Source: JAIPFM01 sp964494325 (GTDB lineage: Bacteria > Planctomycetota > Phycisphaerae > Sedimentisphaerales > Anaerobacaceae). Taken from it: a DNA stretch of 64,000 nucleotides. Both the position numbers and the translations under genes were made by a program. How positions within the stretch are numbered: position 1 is the stretch's first letter; every line of letters begins with the position of its first letter. The notes under the pieces are model-generated. The model searched no databases. It worked only from the letters and a program-made list of their open reading frames with translations, and had not been told where the DNA came from. Shown here one piece after another: positions 34,453 to 43,998 of the stretch. The DNA lies in contig CAZBTJ010000001.1 in the NCBI GenBank assembly GCA_964494325.1, positions 61,900-125,899 on the forward strand, written 5' to 3'.

Positions 34453-37400
34453 TCACCAGGACACAAGAATCTTACCCTCTCTTTTGATCGTTGTCTTTGT
34501 TTTACCATTTTTCCTCTTGGCAAGTTCCAGCCTATCGACCTGGTCTGCCCAGGCAATCACAGCCGTTCCCAATGTCTCATTGTAAGTGATCAAGGGTAAG
34601 GCCTGGCCTTTGCGAAACGGGATCAAGACCACACGAAACTGGCCCATATCGCCGCTGTGATTGATGTTGATACGGTCATAGAACTGCTGTCTCTTCCACC
34701 TGCGATCAAACGGTCCCTCCTCGGTACGCACCGTAATCAAAGGCCTGTCCGGATCACCCGTGGTCTGATGGTTCAATACACATATCAGCATCTGGGCATC
34801 ACCCTCTTTGCTGCGAATCGCATTCTGTGACACAGCGTGGTGCGCAGGGGATCCAACCTGAAATGGACTGTGTCCGAGCAGCATCTGATTCTCAGGTAGG
34901 TCAAGCGTGTGGGTCAGATCACTCTTCCACACGCCCCGTCCTGTGGCAGCTGTCCACTGGTAAAGATGTATTTCCCCGTCCTTCTTTACATCATCCACAA
35001 GAATGCCATAAGGATGGTCCCCTCGAATCAGGCCCGCCGTACGATACGCATACTCAACCGAATTATAGGGGGCCCGTACAGTAGGCAGCCAATTCGAGAA
35101 ATTGTAGCTGGGCCACCAAATACGCATCTTGTACCTTTGCGTACCCTTGAATATCTTGATGATCTCCGGGTCAGGCTCAAATTCATAGTGCTGTGTTGCA
35201 GGTGCCTCAGCCCCCCACCAGCCCCCCTCATCCCATAGCACGATCTGCGTATTCCACCGCCACGAATACGCATATGTCAAATCCGCTGATGCCAGTGCTC
35301 CACCATCTTGAATCTGGGCCCCAAGATATCTGCCGCGTGCAGCAGGCCCATCCGGCATGGAGACTCCATCAATCAACACATTGTTGTGCAAAAAACCATG
35401 ATAATAGGTGGTGATCGGTGACTCCGTGATCCAGTTGACACCTTCTCCTGAAAAATAAAACAGCCCCGGATCGGCGTGATGGTGTCCGGCCCCGATATAG
35501 TGATTGTCGCGCACCTGCATGAGCATCCATACTGCATCGGTACTGTCATCACTCACACTTGACAACAAACCATACGTGGTATCATTAAAGTCACGTTTCA
35601 CCTTGACCTCATCGCGTGTGGTTGGGGTCCAGTCCGTATTGTAAATTCCGGGCAGATCCATAAAATTCAGAATCGGCAAACGCATTCGATTTCTGTTCTT
35701 GGGATTTTCTAGCTCTTTTCGGTAGGCTGCTGCATCGAATTTTGAATAGTCCACATCGGGGTAAGTCTGCGTGAGCATAAAATCGGCTTCTTTGCTTTCC
35801 GGATAAAAGGCCTTGAAATATGAAATAATATGCGGATTTATTTTGCCCCCTGAATAGGTCCCGCTGGTCACAGTCACTGTGCCATTGGGTGAGGTACATT
35901 GCATCTGACCCTCCATCAACCTTCGCCAGTGCGGATGTCCCCAGAAATTGTCCCCCCTGCGTGCCATGGCAATCATGTTGAGGATATGGAAGTGGAAGCC
36001 TGCCCCACTCTTACCATTGCTCTCGTAAACCACGCCATGTTTGTCAATACCGAATTCACAAAAGGCCTGAGCACTGCGAAGTCCCCTCGCATAGATCTCC
36101 GGGTCACAGCCTTCCAATCCTTCAATGGCCATGACCGCCAATGAAATCGTGGTGTGCCAGGTACAGTGGTTGTTATCCTGCCATCGCATGGATCCAGACG
36201 CATGGCTTTCCGCCCTGCCGTAGGTTGCCTTGGCGATCCATCTGCGCATACGGTCCCTTTCTCCATCATCCATCCACTTGCCCGCAAAGTCCAGCAGGAA
36301 CGGCACATCCATGGCAGACGCAATCGCATGCATCATGCGCCAGGCCGTTTCCCCGCCATAGGCCAGGTCATGATCCGTGCCAAACTCACTGTCAGACCAG
36401 CGATTGGCATCGTCAATCAACGCCTCTGCAAGATGGCTGTAATTGATGATAGCCGTGGCAACCTGTCTGCCCAGGTCATCGTCGTCGTTAATCAAGGCAT
36501 AGAATGCCATGCTGCTGAGACAATGGGTCACATAGTTGTAATGCGAATTATAGATCCCGGGCTTCTGACCCTTCAACACCCACGGCGCACGGGGCAAGGG
36601 CTTGGCCAGATCACTCTCACGCATGTCCGATCTGGTCAAGGGGCCGCCCTCGACCAGACGCTTGAACACCTTGCCATCGGACGTGCTCTGATCCCACCAG
36701 GAATGCTTGAACAATATCTCTGTCTCGATTAACGCCTTCTGCATAAACTTGTTTTGCGCAAGCCTCTCCCGCAGCATGGGCAGATCTTCGGGACTAAATA
36801 GAATACGTGGATACACGCCCGGCTCAGGAACGGTCGACCCCAGCAACTCATGATTAAAGCCAGAAAGATCGTAGTCCTCTTTAGACACCAGGGGCCAATC
36901 CGTTTCAGGGCCCTCAAGTAACTTGAGCTGCTCATCAGTGGCCTTCACAAAATCGGTCCACCTGCCCTGACGCTTCAGCAAAGGGATATATTGCATGGCC
37001 ACGTCTGAGTCTGCCAGCTTGTCAGGTGTATCGAACAGCGAAATCACTCCATCAAGTATCACTTCTGCGTCCTGGTCAAAAGAGATGTTCGTTTTGTTGA
37101 TCACGATTAATCCGCGATCATTCTGATGGGTCTTGAATTTTTTGGCCTTTGCGAGTCCGGCCAGATCGACATATCTTTTGCCCTTGACCTTCATCGTTTC
37201 AACCTGTTTGGGTAATGTATAGGGCACATCGGCTATTGTGTACACCCAACGGCTGGCCAGATAGTCTGGCGCCGTATCCATGGCGATATTCTTGATCAAC
37301 AGAGCACGCGCAAATTCCTCAGGCACATAAATCACACGGTCCCTGCAAAATGCCTCGCCGCCCAGCACATCAGCCTGATCAAGCCTCACCTTTTTGCCGT

Positions 37401-37605
37401 AGACCCAGCCATATCGGCTCCCTGCAAACACGGCAATGGCATCCTTGATCTTGTTTATGGCCGCAGCCTTACCTGAACGCGTATAGGGCAGGCCACTCCT
37501 CTGATCCGGAGTCTCCAGCTTGAAATCCGCACCCACGACCTGTCCAAAACAACTCAAAACCAGGAGACTTATCAAAACACAAAAAAAAGTTCTACATCTT
37601 GTCAC
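34453..37605 (-). CDS. secreted heparinase II/III-like polysaccharide lyase
   Basis: 1050 residues, signal peptide 1-26. Residues about 30-175 resemble a copper-amine-oxidase-N-type binding module (KVRLDQADVLGGEAFCRDRV and later KRYVDLAGLAKAKKFKTHQN). The toroid region follows with VYPRILFSPEDLPMLRERLA and MRWQDNNHCTWHTTISLAVM. The beta-sandwich lyase part has DDSTDAVWMLMQVRDNHYIG and GHHHADPGLFYFSGEGVNWI, the HHAD segment being typical of heparinase II/III. GTG start with AAGGA 6 bases upstream. Together with the 1505-residue protein and the VCBS protein it forms an extracellular polysaccharide-degradation cluster. The exact glycan cannot be read from sequence. Confidence 0.82.
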   Translation of the reverse strand: MTRCRTFFCVLISLLVLSCFGQVVGADFKLETPDQRSGLPYTRSGKAAAINKIKDAIAVFAGSRYGWVYGKKVRLDQADVLGGEAFCRDRVIYVPEEFARALLIKNIAMDTAPDYLASRWVYTIADVPYTLPKQVETMKVKGKRYVDLAGLAKAKKFKTHQNDRGLIVINKTNISFDQDAEVILDGVISLFDTPDKLADSDVAMQYIPLLKRQGRWTDFVKATDEQLKLLEGPETDWPLVSKEDYDLSGFNHELLGSTVPEPGVYPRILFSPEDLPMLRERLAQNKFMQKALIETEILFKHSWWDQSTSDGKVFKRLVEGGPLTRSDMRESDLAKPLPRAPWVLKGQKPGIYNSHYNYVTHCLSSMAFYALINDDDDLGRQVATAIINYSHLAEALIDDANRWSDSEFGTDHDLAYGGETAWRMMHAIASAMDVPFLLDFAGKWMDDGERDRMRRWIAKATYGRAESHASGSMRWQDNNHCTWHTTISLAVMAIEGLEGCDPEIYARGLRSAQAFCEFGIDKHGVVYESNGKSGAGFHFHILNMIAMARRGDNFWGHPHWRRLMEGQMQCTSPNGTVTVTSGTYSGGKINPHIISYFKAFYPESKEADFMLTQTYPDVDYSKFDAAAYRKELENPKNRNRMRLPILNFMDLPGIYNTDWTPTTRDEVKVKRDFNDTTYGLLSSVSDDSTDAVWMLMQVRDNHYIGAGHHHADPGLFYFSGEGVNWITESPITTYYHGFLHNNVLIDGVSMPDGPAARGRYLGAQIQDGGALASADLTYAYSWRWNTQIVLWDEGGWWGAEAPATQHYEFEPDPEIIKIFKGTQRYKMRIWWPSYNFSNWLPTVRAPYNSVEYAYRTAGLIRGDHPYGILVDDVKKDGEIHLYQWTAATGRGVWKSDLTHTLDLPENQMLLGHSPFQVGSPAHHAVSQNAIRSKEGDAQMLICVLNHQTTGDPDRPLITVRTEEGPFDRRWKRQQFYDRININHSGDMGQFRVVLIPFRKGQALPLITYNETLGTAVIAWADQVDRLELAKRKNGKTKTTIKREGKILVSW

Positions 37606-37837
37606 AGTCTATCCTTCTCACATAGCGAGGTTAAGTGCAATAGCATTTGCACCTGGCAAAGATCATATTTTCTTACGGTTGATCTTGACCACCTGAGGAA
37701 GATCACCCTGTTGCAATGTGTTTTCTTTTTGTTATGCGGCCAGTAGCTCATGCCAGCATCCGTTTGCCAGGGTTCAACGCGGACCACACCAGATTGCCCC
37801 CCTTCAAAATCCAGAGAACTGACACCTTCCATGTAGC

Positions 37838-37900
37838 CTACTTTGGAGGGATGCCCATACTTGCCAGGGCTGTCCCCTTGAGAAAGTCTCGTCGTTGCAT
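37838..37900 (-). pseudogene. orphan Tat signal stub
   Basis: Reverse ATG opens MQRRDFLKGTALASMGIPPK then a stop. RRDFLKG plus a hydrophobic segment is a textbook twin-arginine leader of planctomycete secreted enzymes, cut off after 20 codons. Sequence to about 37602 in another frame (for example EGVSSLDFEGGQSGVVRVEP) may be shifted remains of the same gene. Confidence 0.5.
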
Positions 37901-37915
37901 ATCAATAACCCTCAA

Positions 37916-39865
37916 TCAATCGCGAAGATTTCGCAGGTAATAGAAACGTCCATCCTCTGCACCGGTCAAGAGATCGGGAATGCCGTCTCTGTTCCAATCA
38001 ACAACTGTGGGACAGGTCGTATGCCCGGCCAATGGCATAGAGTACAAGGCACCTCTGTCCTTCAATGTAGTCACACCATTGGCTGTCCCCACGTTTTCCA
38101 TCAGGTTTATGTTCAGGGAGTTAACCAATAGATCCAGGTCATTGTCACCATCCCAGTCCACCAGACAGAATTTGCGTCTGCCCGAGGCACCGGCTTGACC
38201 CGTGTTGAGACGGAGAAGCCCGTTGTCACTTTGTTTTCCGGGGGTGTGTTTGCTATCAAACACCGCGCCTTTGAAGATGCGCTGCCCAGGAAGAAGAATG
38301 AGGCTTTGTCCACGCTGTACACGCTTAAAAAAGGCCTGATATCCCTCGTGATCCAACATCACCAGATCCAATAAGCCATCCTTGTCCCAATCAACAACAC
38401 AGGGCGTAGTGCGCCACTGGGTCACAAGCTCTGTAGCCTTTGCATCCCACCAGTTCCACGCAGGCTTGGGCACAGCCCCTGTCCATGCCACCTTGACAGG
38501 TTGTGATGGTGTAAGCCTGGGCTGACCTTGACTGCCAATATTCTTGTACCAGGTTATCTTTCCCTTAATATCGTTTACCACCAGATCGAGCAAGCCATCG
38601 TGATCCCAATCTGCTGCATTGAGCACGGTATATCCCCATTTGGCTTCGGCGGGCCCCTGAATTGAACCATTAACACCGGCCTGGATATGAATCGTCTTGT
38701 CTCCTGCCTTGAGCAGCACAGGCGCAGCCCACCTGGGTGGATCGCCCCCATCAAGATTCTTGATCAAGCCGATGTTGCCAGAGGTGTTGCCGCATATCAG
38801 ATCCTCGTCGCCATCCTGATCCCAATCCACACTCACGGGCGTGACCAGTGCGCCAAACTTGAGATCATCGGCCATCTGCTGGAAATAGGCTGGTTGCCTG
38901 AAGCAGGGTATGCCCTGCTTCAGTCTTCCGGTGTTCTCCACAAGGGCCACGCGTCCATCTTCGTCCCCGCACACAAGATCCACATCACCATCCCGATCCC
39001 AGTCAACGGTCACAGGCGTGATCATCTGTACGTGCATGGCAACCTTCTCGCCGTCTTCTCTGAGATACGTGCCAGAGTTGTACCTGGGTTTCTCACGGGA
39101 GCCCACATTCCTGAAGTAGGTAAAGCCATCCAGGAATTCACCACAGATCAGATCCAGATCTCCATCGCCGTCAAAATCAGCAAAATTGGGTGACGGCATA
39201 CCGTAGACATCCACGTCCTTACCCTGAGCCTGGAGGCGATAGGGATTCTCGTAAACGGGATGATCATTATTTCCCTTGTTGCGAATAATGTACACATAGC
39301 CATGTAAGGGACCCCGCTGCCAATGCCCTGCTTCATTAAAGGCATTGTCCCAACCATAGTCTCCCCAGTAGCCAGCGCCATACACGAGGTCCAGCGCACC
39401 ATCTGCATCAAAGTCTACCAGTTTCCATTGTTGGGCACGAACCCGTCCCTCACCCACATCAACACGGGGCATTGGGAACGGTTTTATTTTTGAAAATCCC
39501 TTGCCCAGGAAATTCACATACTCCTTACCGGGGGCCAACACACGGATCTGCCCCTCCACATAGGACACCTGCACATTCCTGACAGCTGGACTTACACGAA
39601 CGCCTGCCTTAAAAACCGGCATCTTGGGATCGTCGCCGGTATTCTCGAAAAAATAACTGCCATGATAGGGTTTGTCCGGACAGGACACGATCAGATCAAG
39701 ATCCCCATCTCGGTCCCAATCCATGACCATGGGCCAGGCCCAAAGTCCCACGCCCAGGTCCACGGTGAGCCCCGAATGATTGTACTTCACCCGATCCAAA
39801 GCATACAGGGGGTTCAATGCGCAGAAGAATATGGCAACAATCACACATGAAAACAGTCTGCTCAT
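37916..39865 (-). CDS. secreted FG-GAP/VCBS-repeat protein
   Basis: 649 residues: signal peptide 1-22, then repeated calcium-type FG-GAP blades across the whole protein (MDWDRDGDLDLIVSCPD, DFDGDGDLDLICGEF, VDWDRDGDVDLVCGDEDG, VDWDQDGDEDLICGN, VDWDKDGLLDLVMLDHEG, VDWNRDGIPDLLTGAEDG). This forms a beta-propeller of the integrin-alpha type, found in secreted or surface binding proteins. No catalytic domain is visible. It lies upstream of the two lyase genes on the same strand and may help present or bind the polysaccharide substrate (inference). Confidence 0.85.
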   Translation of the reverse strand: MSRLFSCVIVAIFFCALNPLYALDRVKYNHSGLTVDLGVGLWAWPMVMDWDRDGDLDLIVSCPDKPYHGSYFFENTGDDPKMPVFKAGVRVSPAVRNVQVSYVEGQIRVLAPGKEYVNFLGKGFSKIKPFPMPRVDVGEGRVRAQQWKLVDFDADGALDLVYGAGYWGDYGWDNAFNEAGHWQRGPLHGYVYIIRNKGNNDHPVYENPYRLQAQGKDVDVYGMPSPNFADFDGDGDLDLICGEFLDGFTYFRNVGSREKPRYNSGTYLREDGEKVAMHVQMITPVTVDWDRDGDVDLVCGDEDGRVALVENTGRLKQGIPCFRQPAYFQQMADDLKFGALVTPVSVDWDQDGDEDLICGNTSGNIGLIKNLDGGDPPRWAAPVLLKAGDKTIHIQAGVNGSIQGPAEAKWGYTVLNAADWDHDGLLDLVVNDIKGKITWYKNIGSQGQPRLTPSQPVKVAWTGAVPKPAWNWWDAKATELVTQWRTTPCVVDWDKDGLLDLVMLDHEGYQAFFKRVQRGQSLILLPGQRIFKGAVFDSKHTPGKQSDNGLLRLNTGQAGASGRRKFCLVDWDGDNDLDLLVNSLNINLMENVGTANGVTTLKDRGALYSMPLAGHTTCPTVVDWNRDGIPDLLTGAEDGRFYYLRNLRD

Positions 39866-39884
39866 ATTGCCCTTCCATTTGACT

Positions 39885-40673
39885 CTATTTGTACTTGGCC
39901 AGCCATCGAGGCCATTGAGCCTCAGGTTGAGTCCAGGTGCCGGAAATGTTGAAATTCCGATGCCACTTCAAACCCCAAATTGATCGAAGCCCAACACCGC
40001 GTACGGACCAGTCCATAAACAAGAAATTATTAACACCGTTGTGCCGATCAATAGCAAAATGACTCATTTCATTTGACGTGCCCTTGTTGCCCGATCCAAA
40101 ATCGTCTGGCAATGCGGGCGGTTCATCTGTGTCCCTGGGCCAGGCATCATGCCAGGTTGAATCAGCGAACACAGGGATGTTATTGGCTGGACCACTCAGA
40201 TTGTGTGTGGTACGCCAAAACCAAACCTTTGGCCTATCCCCTCTGTCAGCATCCATAAAATTTGTCCAGGAATTGATGCTGTAACTACCCACAAAGGTCT
40301 GACTCCCGCCATTGGGCGTAGCAACGTCCCTGCTCCATGACTTGAATGTACCCCAATCGTCTCCACTATAGGCAAGCGTCTTGGCTGTCGGACAGCGAAG
40401 CATCTTCCACTCATCACGATAATAGGGACGCAGGGCATTCATCCACAAGGTTGTCTCATCCTTGCCCCACCCTTGATTAAACTTGCCTTCATTGTCGTCT
40501 GTATAAAGCTTGAACATCATCCCCCATTGTTTGAGCCGAGCACGACACGTGATGGTCTATGCCTGTTTCTTCACGCGACTCAGTGCGGGCATAAGAATGC
40601 CCATAAGCACGGCAATGATTGCGATTACGACCAGCAACTCAATGAGTGTAAAACCTCTTTTTTGGTTCATCAT
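39885..40673 (-). pseudogene. prepilin-type protein gene interrupted by an in-frame amber codon
   Basis: The frame from ATG 40673 reads MMNQKRGFTLIELLVVIAII, a perfect type IV prepilin/pseudopilin leader and helix. It continues through VLMGILMPALSRVKKQA, meets TAG at 40557-40559 (codon 39), and then goes on unbroken for 223 codons (CRARLKQWGMMFKLYTDDNE to WPRWLAKYK). In related proteins this position is a sense codon, often Trp, so a TGG-to-TAG change fits. The rest has the normal domain: RCPTAKT-like CP-x-A block, then DRHNGVNNFLFMDWSVRGVG near the H-X9-DG site. An intact protein would have 262 residues. Other genes here end in TAG, so amber recoding is unlikely. An internal ATG at 40520 could yield a truncated product without the leader. 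Confidence 0.75.
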
Positions 40674-40813
40674 GAAGCCTCCAATTTTTCCAGCTCAAAA
40701 TACAAGCTCGGGAAACGATGTGTTTTTACATAATGCCTACCTACTAGAATAACGATACGTAGTCTCTCATAAAATAGAAAAATATAATTTTTTCACGTTA
40801 TGGAATATTTTAA

Positions 40814-40966
40814 TTATAAAATCTAGACCAAACCCGGTTTGCAGTGAATTCTAGATCCCCATCCAAAGCAAACTTCAGGATCACAACATTGCCTTTCTCA
40901 TCATTGATATGACGGAATAGTCCACCTGAAATATATTTTGATTCAAAAACTGACCTGTTCCCAGTA
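40814..40966 (-). pseudogene. unassigned C-terminal gene fragment
   Basis: The reverse frame after an in-frame TAG reads FESKYISGGLFRHINDEKGN and then VVILKFALDGDLEFTANRVW to a TAA stop, about 50 residues. It looks like the end of a lost gene; I cannot name the family. The rest of the 40674-41023 gap is AT-rich and shows nothing else. Confidence 0.35.
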
Positions 40967-41023
40967 CGCTATGAACAATGTGATGACAAAAAGAACTCAG
41001 ATTTAAAAATATAGAATAGACCA

Positions 41024-41236
41024 ATGCCTTATCCTAAGAAACTCACCAAATATCTTGATACCTTGCCTGCTGATCAAAGACAGACCAGGGAAACCCTGTT
41101 TACATACGCTTTGGAGCAAGCCGAAAAGCACCAGTTCCAAAGCCCACGTTTTTGGGCCATGCGTCAGGTCATATCCGGCATTTCCATGGCACAGGTAGAA
41201 GAAAAAATTCGCAGACGGGTCAGCAGCAGCCAATAA
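41024..41236 (+). CDS. small hypothetical protein
   Basis: 70 residues, charged and helical (RQTRETLFTYALEQAEKHQF; AQVEEKIRRRVSSSQ). There is no signal peptide or known motif, and no clear ribosome site before the ATG. Composition looks protein-like and the opposite strand offers no competing gene, but it may equally be a relic. Function unknown. Confidence 0.4.
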   Translation: MPYPKKLTKYLDTLPADQRQTRETLFTYALEQAEKHQFQSPRFWAMRQVISGISMAQVEEKIRRRVSSSQ

Positions 41237-41377
41237 TAACAGGTCTTTTTCAGAAAGCCCTGTGGTATACAGTTTTTGGTAGATAGTTTTCAGAAAAAAG
41301 TGTTCTTTATACTGTCATCTGAAAACTCAAAATTTGAAGTTTAAAAACTTCAATCTTCATAAAAAAAAGGCCTTTCC

Positions 41378-41662
41378 ATGAAAGCACTACTCCTTATTGT
41401 CACTCTGAATTGGGCTTTGATCAGAAACACATTGGGGCAACCCAGGAACCCAGGCACCTTCTAAAAGGGAGAAGGACATCGATTTGCCTGTACGAATTAT
41501 ACACAGGGCAAGATCTTTATTGTGTCAGCAGAAGGAAAAGTCGAATGGGAGTATGCCCCGGCAAGGTTAGCCAAAAACCTCTGGGTCCTTCCGAACGGCA
41601 ATTTGCTCTTCAATACGGGCCACGGTGCCAAAGAGGTCACGCCAGAGAAATATGAAGTGTGA
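41378..41662 (+). pseudogene. secreted PQQ-like beta-propeller protein remnant with in-frame stop
   Basis: ATG 41378 opens a signal-like MKALLLIVTLNWALI, followed by NPGTF and an in-frame TAA at 41462-41464. The same frame then continues GEGHRFACTNYTQGKIFIVS, AEGKVEWEYAPARLAKNLWV and LPNGNLLFNTGHGAKEVT to a TGA at 41660. These blades match PQQ-like beta-propeller proteins that are normally several hundred residues. Both the stop and the early end show that the gene is dead. Confidence 0.6.
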
Positions 41663-41747
41663 AGTAATGAGCCGCTGCCCGGACTAGATAAATCAAACGC
41701 CTTGCAACCAACTAACAACCAATAACCAATAACCAAGATCCCCTGAA

Positions 41748-41796
41748 TGGATCGTCCCATCCAGCCCACTTTTTCGCATGGTTGGGGTGTCGAATG
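41748..41796 (+). repeat. dispersed intergenic repeat, shared with 61571-61620
   Basis: TGGATCGTCCCATCC and TTGGGGTGTCGAATG are matched, in the same order, by the reverse complement of 61571-61620 with a diverged middle. It lies in gene-free DNA. Confidence 0.6.
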
Positions 41797-41899
41797 CGTG
41801 GGCTGAAGGGACTGTCACTTTAGTGGAGCGTTCTGCTGAATGACGCTCTGAAGTTTTGCCGGGTTTCATTGGCTGTTGACACTTGCGGAGTCGGCATGC

Positions 41900-41964
41900 G
41901 TCAAGCGGAACGCGTGACTGTCCCGGTTGATAGCAGTCGATTAGAATCGTACGCAAAAGCAGAA
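41900..41964 (-). repeat. dispersed 65-base intergenic repeat, copy B
   Basis: Reverse-oriented partner of the copy at 17875-17939, three differences in 65 bases. The gap 41663-42006 has no other gene. Confidence 0.8.
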
Positions 41965-42006
41965 TGGTGCGAAGCTGCTCCTATAAGTTTTCCAATCTTC
42001 GTACAA

Positions 42007-43998
42007 TCACTGTTCAGAACGGCTTGACGTGGCCTGAAACATGGTTGGATTCAGTTGTCTAAAGTGAATATATTTTAGCCTGGGTAGATGCTCTTGCAGA
42101 AGAGCACGAGTTTCAGGGCGAATCCGCTCCTCGCTGTATATCCAGAGGGACCACACTGAGGGAAGGCAGGGTAAAGACTCAAGTGCTACATTCGAGATTT
42201 GGCCCTCCAAGGTGACATCGCTAAGTTTAGTCAATCCTGCCAAATGGGTAACGTCCTCCTTGGTAGCACGAGAAATCCCGGTGAGATTTAGATATTTCAA
42301 TTCGGACATATTTTCCAGGTGTTCTAAAGTAGATTCAGGAAGAGATACTGAAGACACAACCAATTCCTGTAAACGACGCAGCCGTGTTAAAAACGTCAAA
42401 TCTCCATCTTGCAGCGGAAACCCACCCAAGTGGAGTGACGTAAGATTCGTAAGGTTATTCAAATTTAGCGCCAACTCATCTCCCGGCATTACCTGACTGG
42501 ATGGCACACTCAAATGCAGACTCTTCAAATTCGTCAGGTTGTTCAATTGATTCAGACAAGTTCGAGTTACGCTTCCATAGAAATCAAGCGATTCCAACTT
42601 ACATAACCTGCTGATTGATTTCACGCTTTTGTCAGTCAAATGGCTGGCCCCTGGGCTAATTGTCAGTTTCTTGAGATGCTCCAGCGATTCTAAACAAGCC
42701 ACTTCTGAGTCGGAAAGATCTCTTTCCGAAGAACTGAAAAGAAGCTCTTCTAATGAGTTCAAGTCACCCAGGCAGGAGGCAGCCGCAAGCTCTTCAGTTT
42801 TGCCATTGGGCAGAGATATTAAGCCAACGCTTAGTGATTTGAGAAAACGAAGGCTTTGGAGAGCTTTCATGTTATCTACCGTTAAGGTGACAGATTTTAT
42901 GGACTCCAGTTGGGTCAACTCCACAAGAAAGCGTGCATCAAAGATCGTCGCTATGTCCAGTTTTTTCAGATGCTTTAGATTCTTGAGCCGGGCGTGCCCC
43001 GCAGAGGTGAAATTTGTGGCAATACTTAAAAAATACAACTCCTCCAAACTGGCAAGCTTACCAATGAAGGCCAGACTGGTATCGGTCAATGGATAATTCG
43101 TACCCCAAAGTGTCAGGCCCTTGAGATTTGTCAGGCCCTGCAAATAGCGAACATGCCGATCGGATAGCCCGGTTTGGCCCCACAGGCATAAACGTTCCAG
43201 ATGAGGCAGATGGACTAATTCAGCCAGGCCCGGGCCACGTATGCGACCCATGCGTATCCTCAACCAGCGCAGGCTGGATGCTTGCCGCAGAACCTTGAGG
43301 CCAACATCTGTGGCGCCAGTCCAACAGTTTAAGTATTCCAGTTGAGGCAGATTCTGAAGTACGGCCAAGCCAGTATCACTCACTTGATTCTCCCATAGCT
43401 TGAGAGATTTGAGTGAACGTAGCTTCCTGAGATACAACATGCCTTTGTTGGTTATCCCTGTATTATTCAGTTCCAGCATTTGAAGGCCGGTCATGCGGGA
43501 GAGCGGTTCGAGTACACGTTCATTAACGTGTTTCATGGGAGTCGGACACCTAATCGTGATGCTAGCCAAGTCGTTTGGGCTGATACTGGACAACCCAGAC
43601 AGGTTGTCCAGGCCGACGTAGCACTGTTCGTCGAGCATCTTTGCATTCAAAGAATCTACTCGAGAACGATCCTCCGGTCTGAGTCGGAGTATGACAAGGA
43701 GTTGAATATTCCGATTTGCAGGCACTGTCACGTCACCCCGGGCTTCACCTATATACTCCCATTCCCCGCTACGAAGCTGCACAAGCTTTGGATCCATGGA
43801 CTGATAACCGTTCGGCTCAACATACAGGGATCCCAGGCTTTGGTCTGGAGGAAAATGTATTACTCTTGTGGACGCTGCGCTCGGTCTGTTTGGCAAAAAA
43901 ACAATGCCATTCGCGGCCATGCCCGTGCTCCAAACCCAGGCGGCCAATATCAAAATGACAAAGCAAACGTGTTTATAAGCTATTCTGTTCTGCATCAT
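42007..43998 (-). CDS. secreted leucine-rich-repeat protein, paralogue 1
   Basis: 663 residues. Signal peptide or N-terminal anchor about 1-28 (FVILILAAWVWSTGMAANG). A beta-rich N-domain (to about 150) is followed by about 18 RNI/internalin-like leucine-rich repeats of 23-25 residues (LRSLKSLKLWENQVSDTGLA, LPHLERLCLWGQTGLSDRHV, LTNLTSLHLGGFPLQDGDLT). These form a solenoid for protein or glycan contact outside the cytoplasm. No enzyme domain is present. It is a tandem relative of 44667-46637 with the same order of repeats. Its start lies inside the end of the preceding membrane-protein gene (26-base overlap), so the two are translationally linked. Confidence 0.8.
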   Translation of the reverse strand: MMQNRIAYKHVCFVILILAAWVWSTGMAANGIVFLPNRPSAASTRVIHFPPDQSLGSLYVEPNGYQSMDPKLVQLRSGEWEYIGEARGDVTVPANRNIQLLVILRLRPEDRSRVDSLNAKMLDEQCYVGLDNLSGLSSISPNDLASITIRCPTPMKHVNERVLEPLSRMTGLQMLELNNTGITNKGMLYLRKLRSLKSLKLWENQVSDTGLAVLQNLPQLEYLNCWTGATDVGLKVLRQASSLRWLRIRMGRIRGPGLAELVHLPHLERLCLWGQTGLSDRHVRYLQGLTNLKGLTLWGTNYPLTDTSLAFIGKLASLEELYFLSIATNFTSAGHARLKNLKHLKKLDIATIFDARFLVELTQLESIKSVTLTVDNMKALQSLRFLKSLSVGLISLPNGKTEELAAASCLGDLNSLEELLFSSSERDLSDSEVACLESLEHLKKLTISPGASHLTDKSVKSISRLCKLESLDFYGSVTRTCLNQLNNLTNLKSLHLSVPSSQVMPGDELALNLNNLTNLTSLHLGGFPLQDGDLTFLTRLRRLQELVVSSVSLPESTLEHLENMSELKYLNLTGISRATKEDVTHLAGLTKLSDVTLEGQISNVALESLPCLPSVWSLWIYSEERIRPETRALLQEHLPRLKYIHFRQLNPTMFQATSSRSEQ

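Noticed and set aside
40557..40559. TAG as a recoded sense codon in the prepilin gene
   Set aside because: The phosphatase gene (stop at 52124) and the fused sigma gene (stop at 56947) end in TAG, so amber recoding is not general here.
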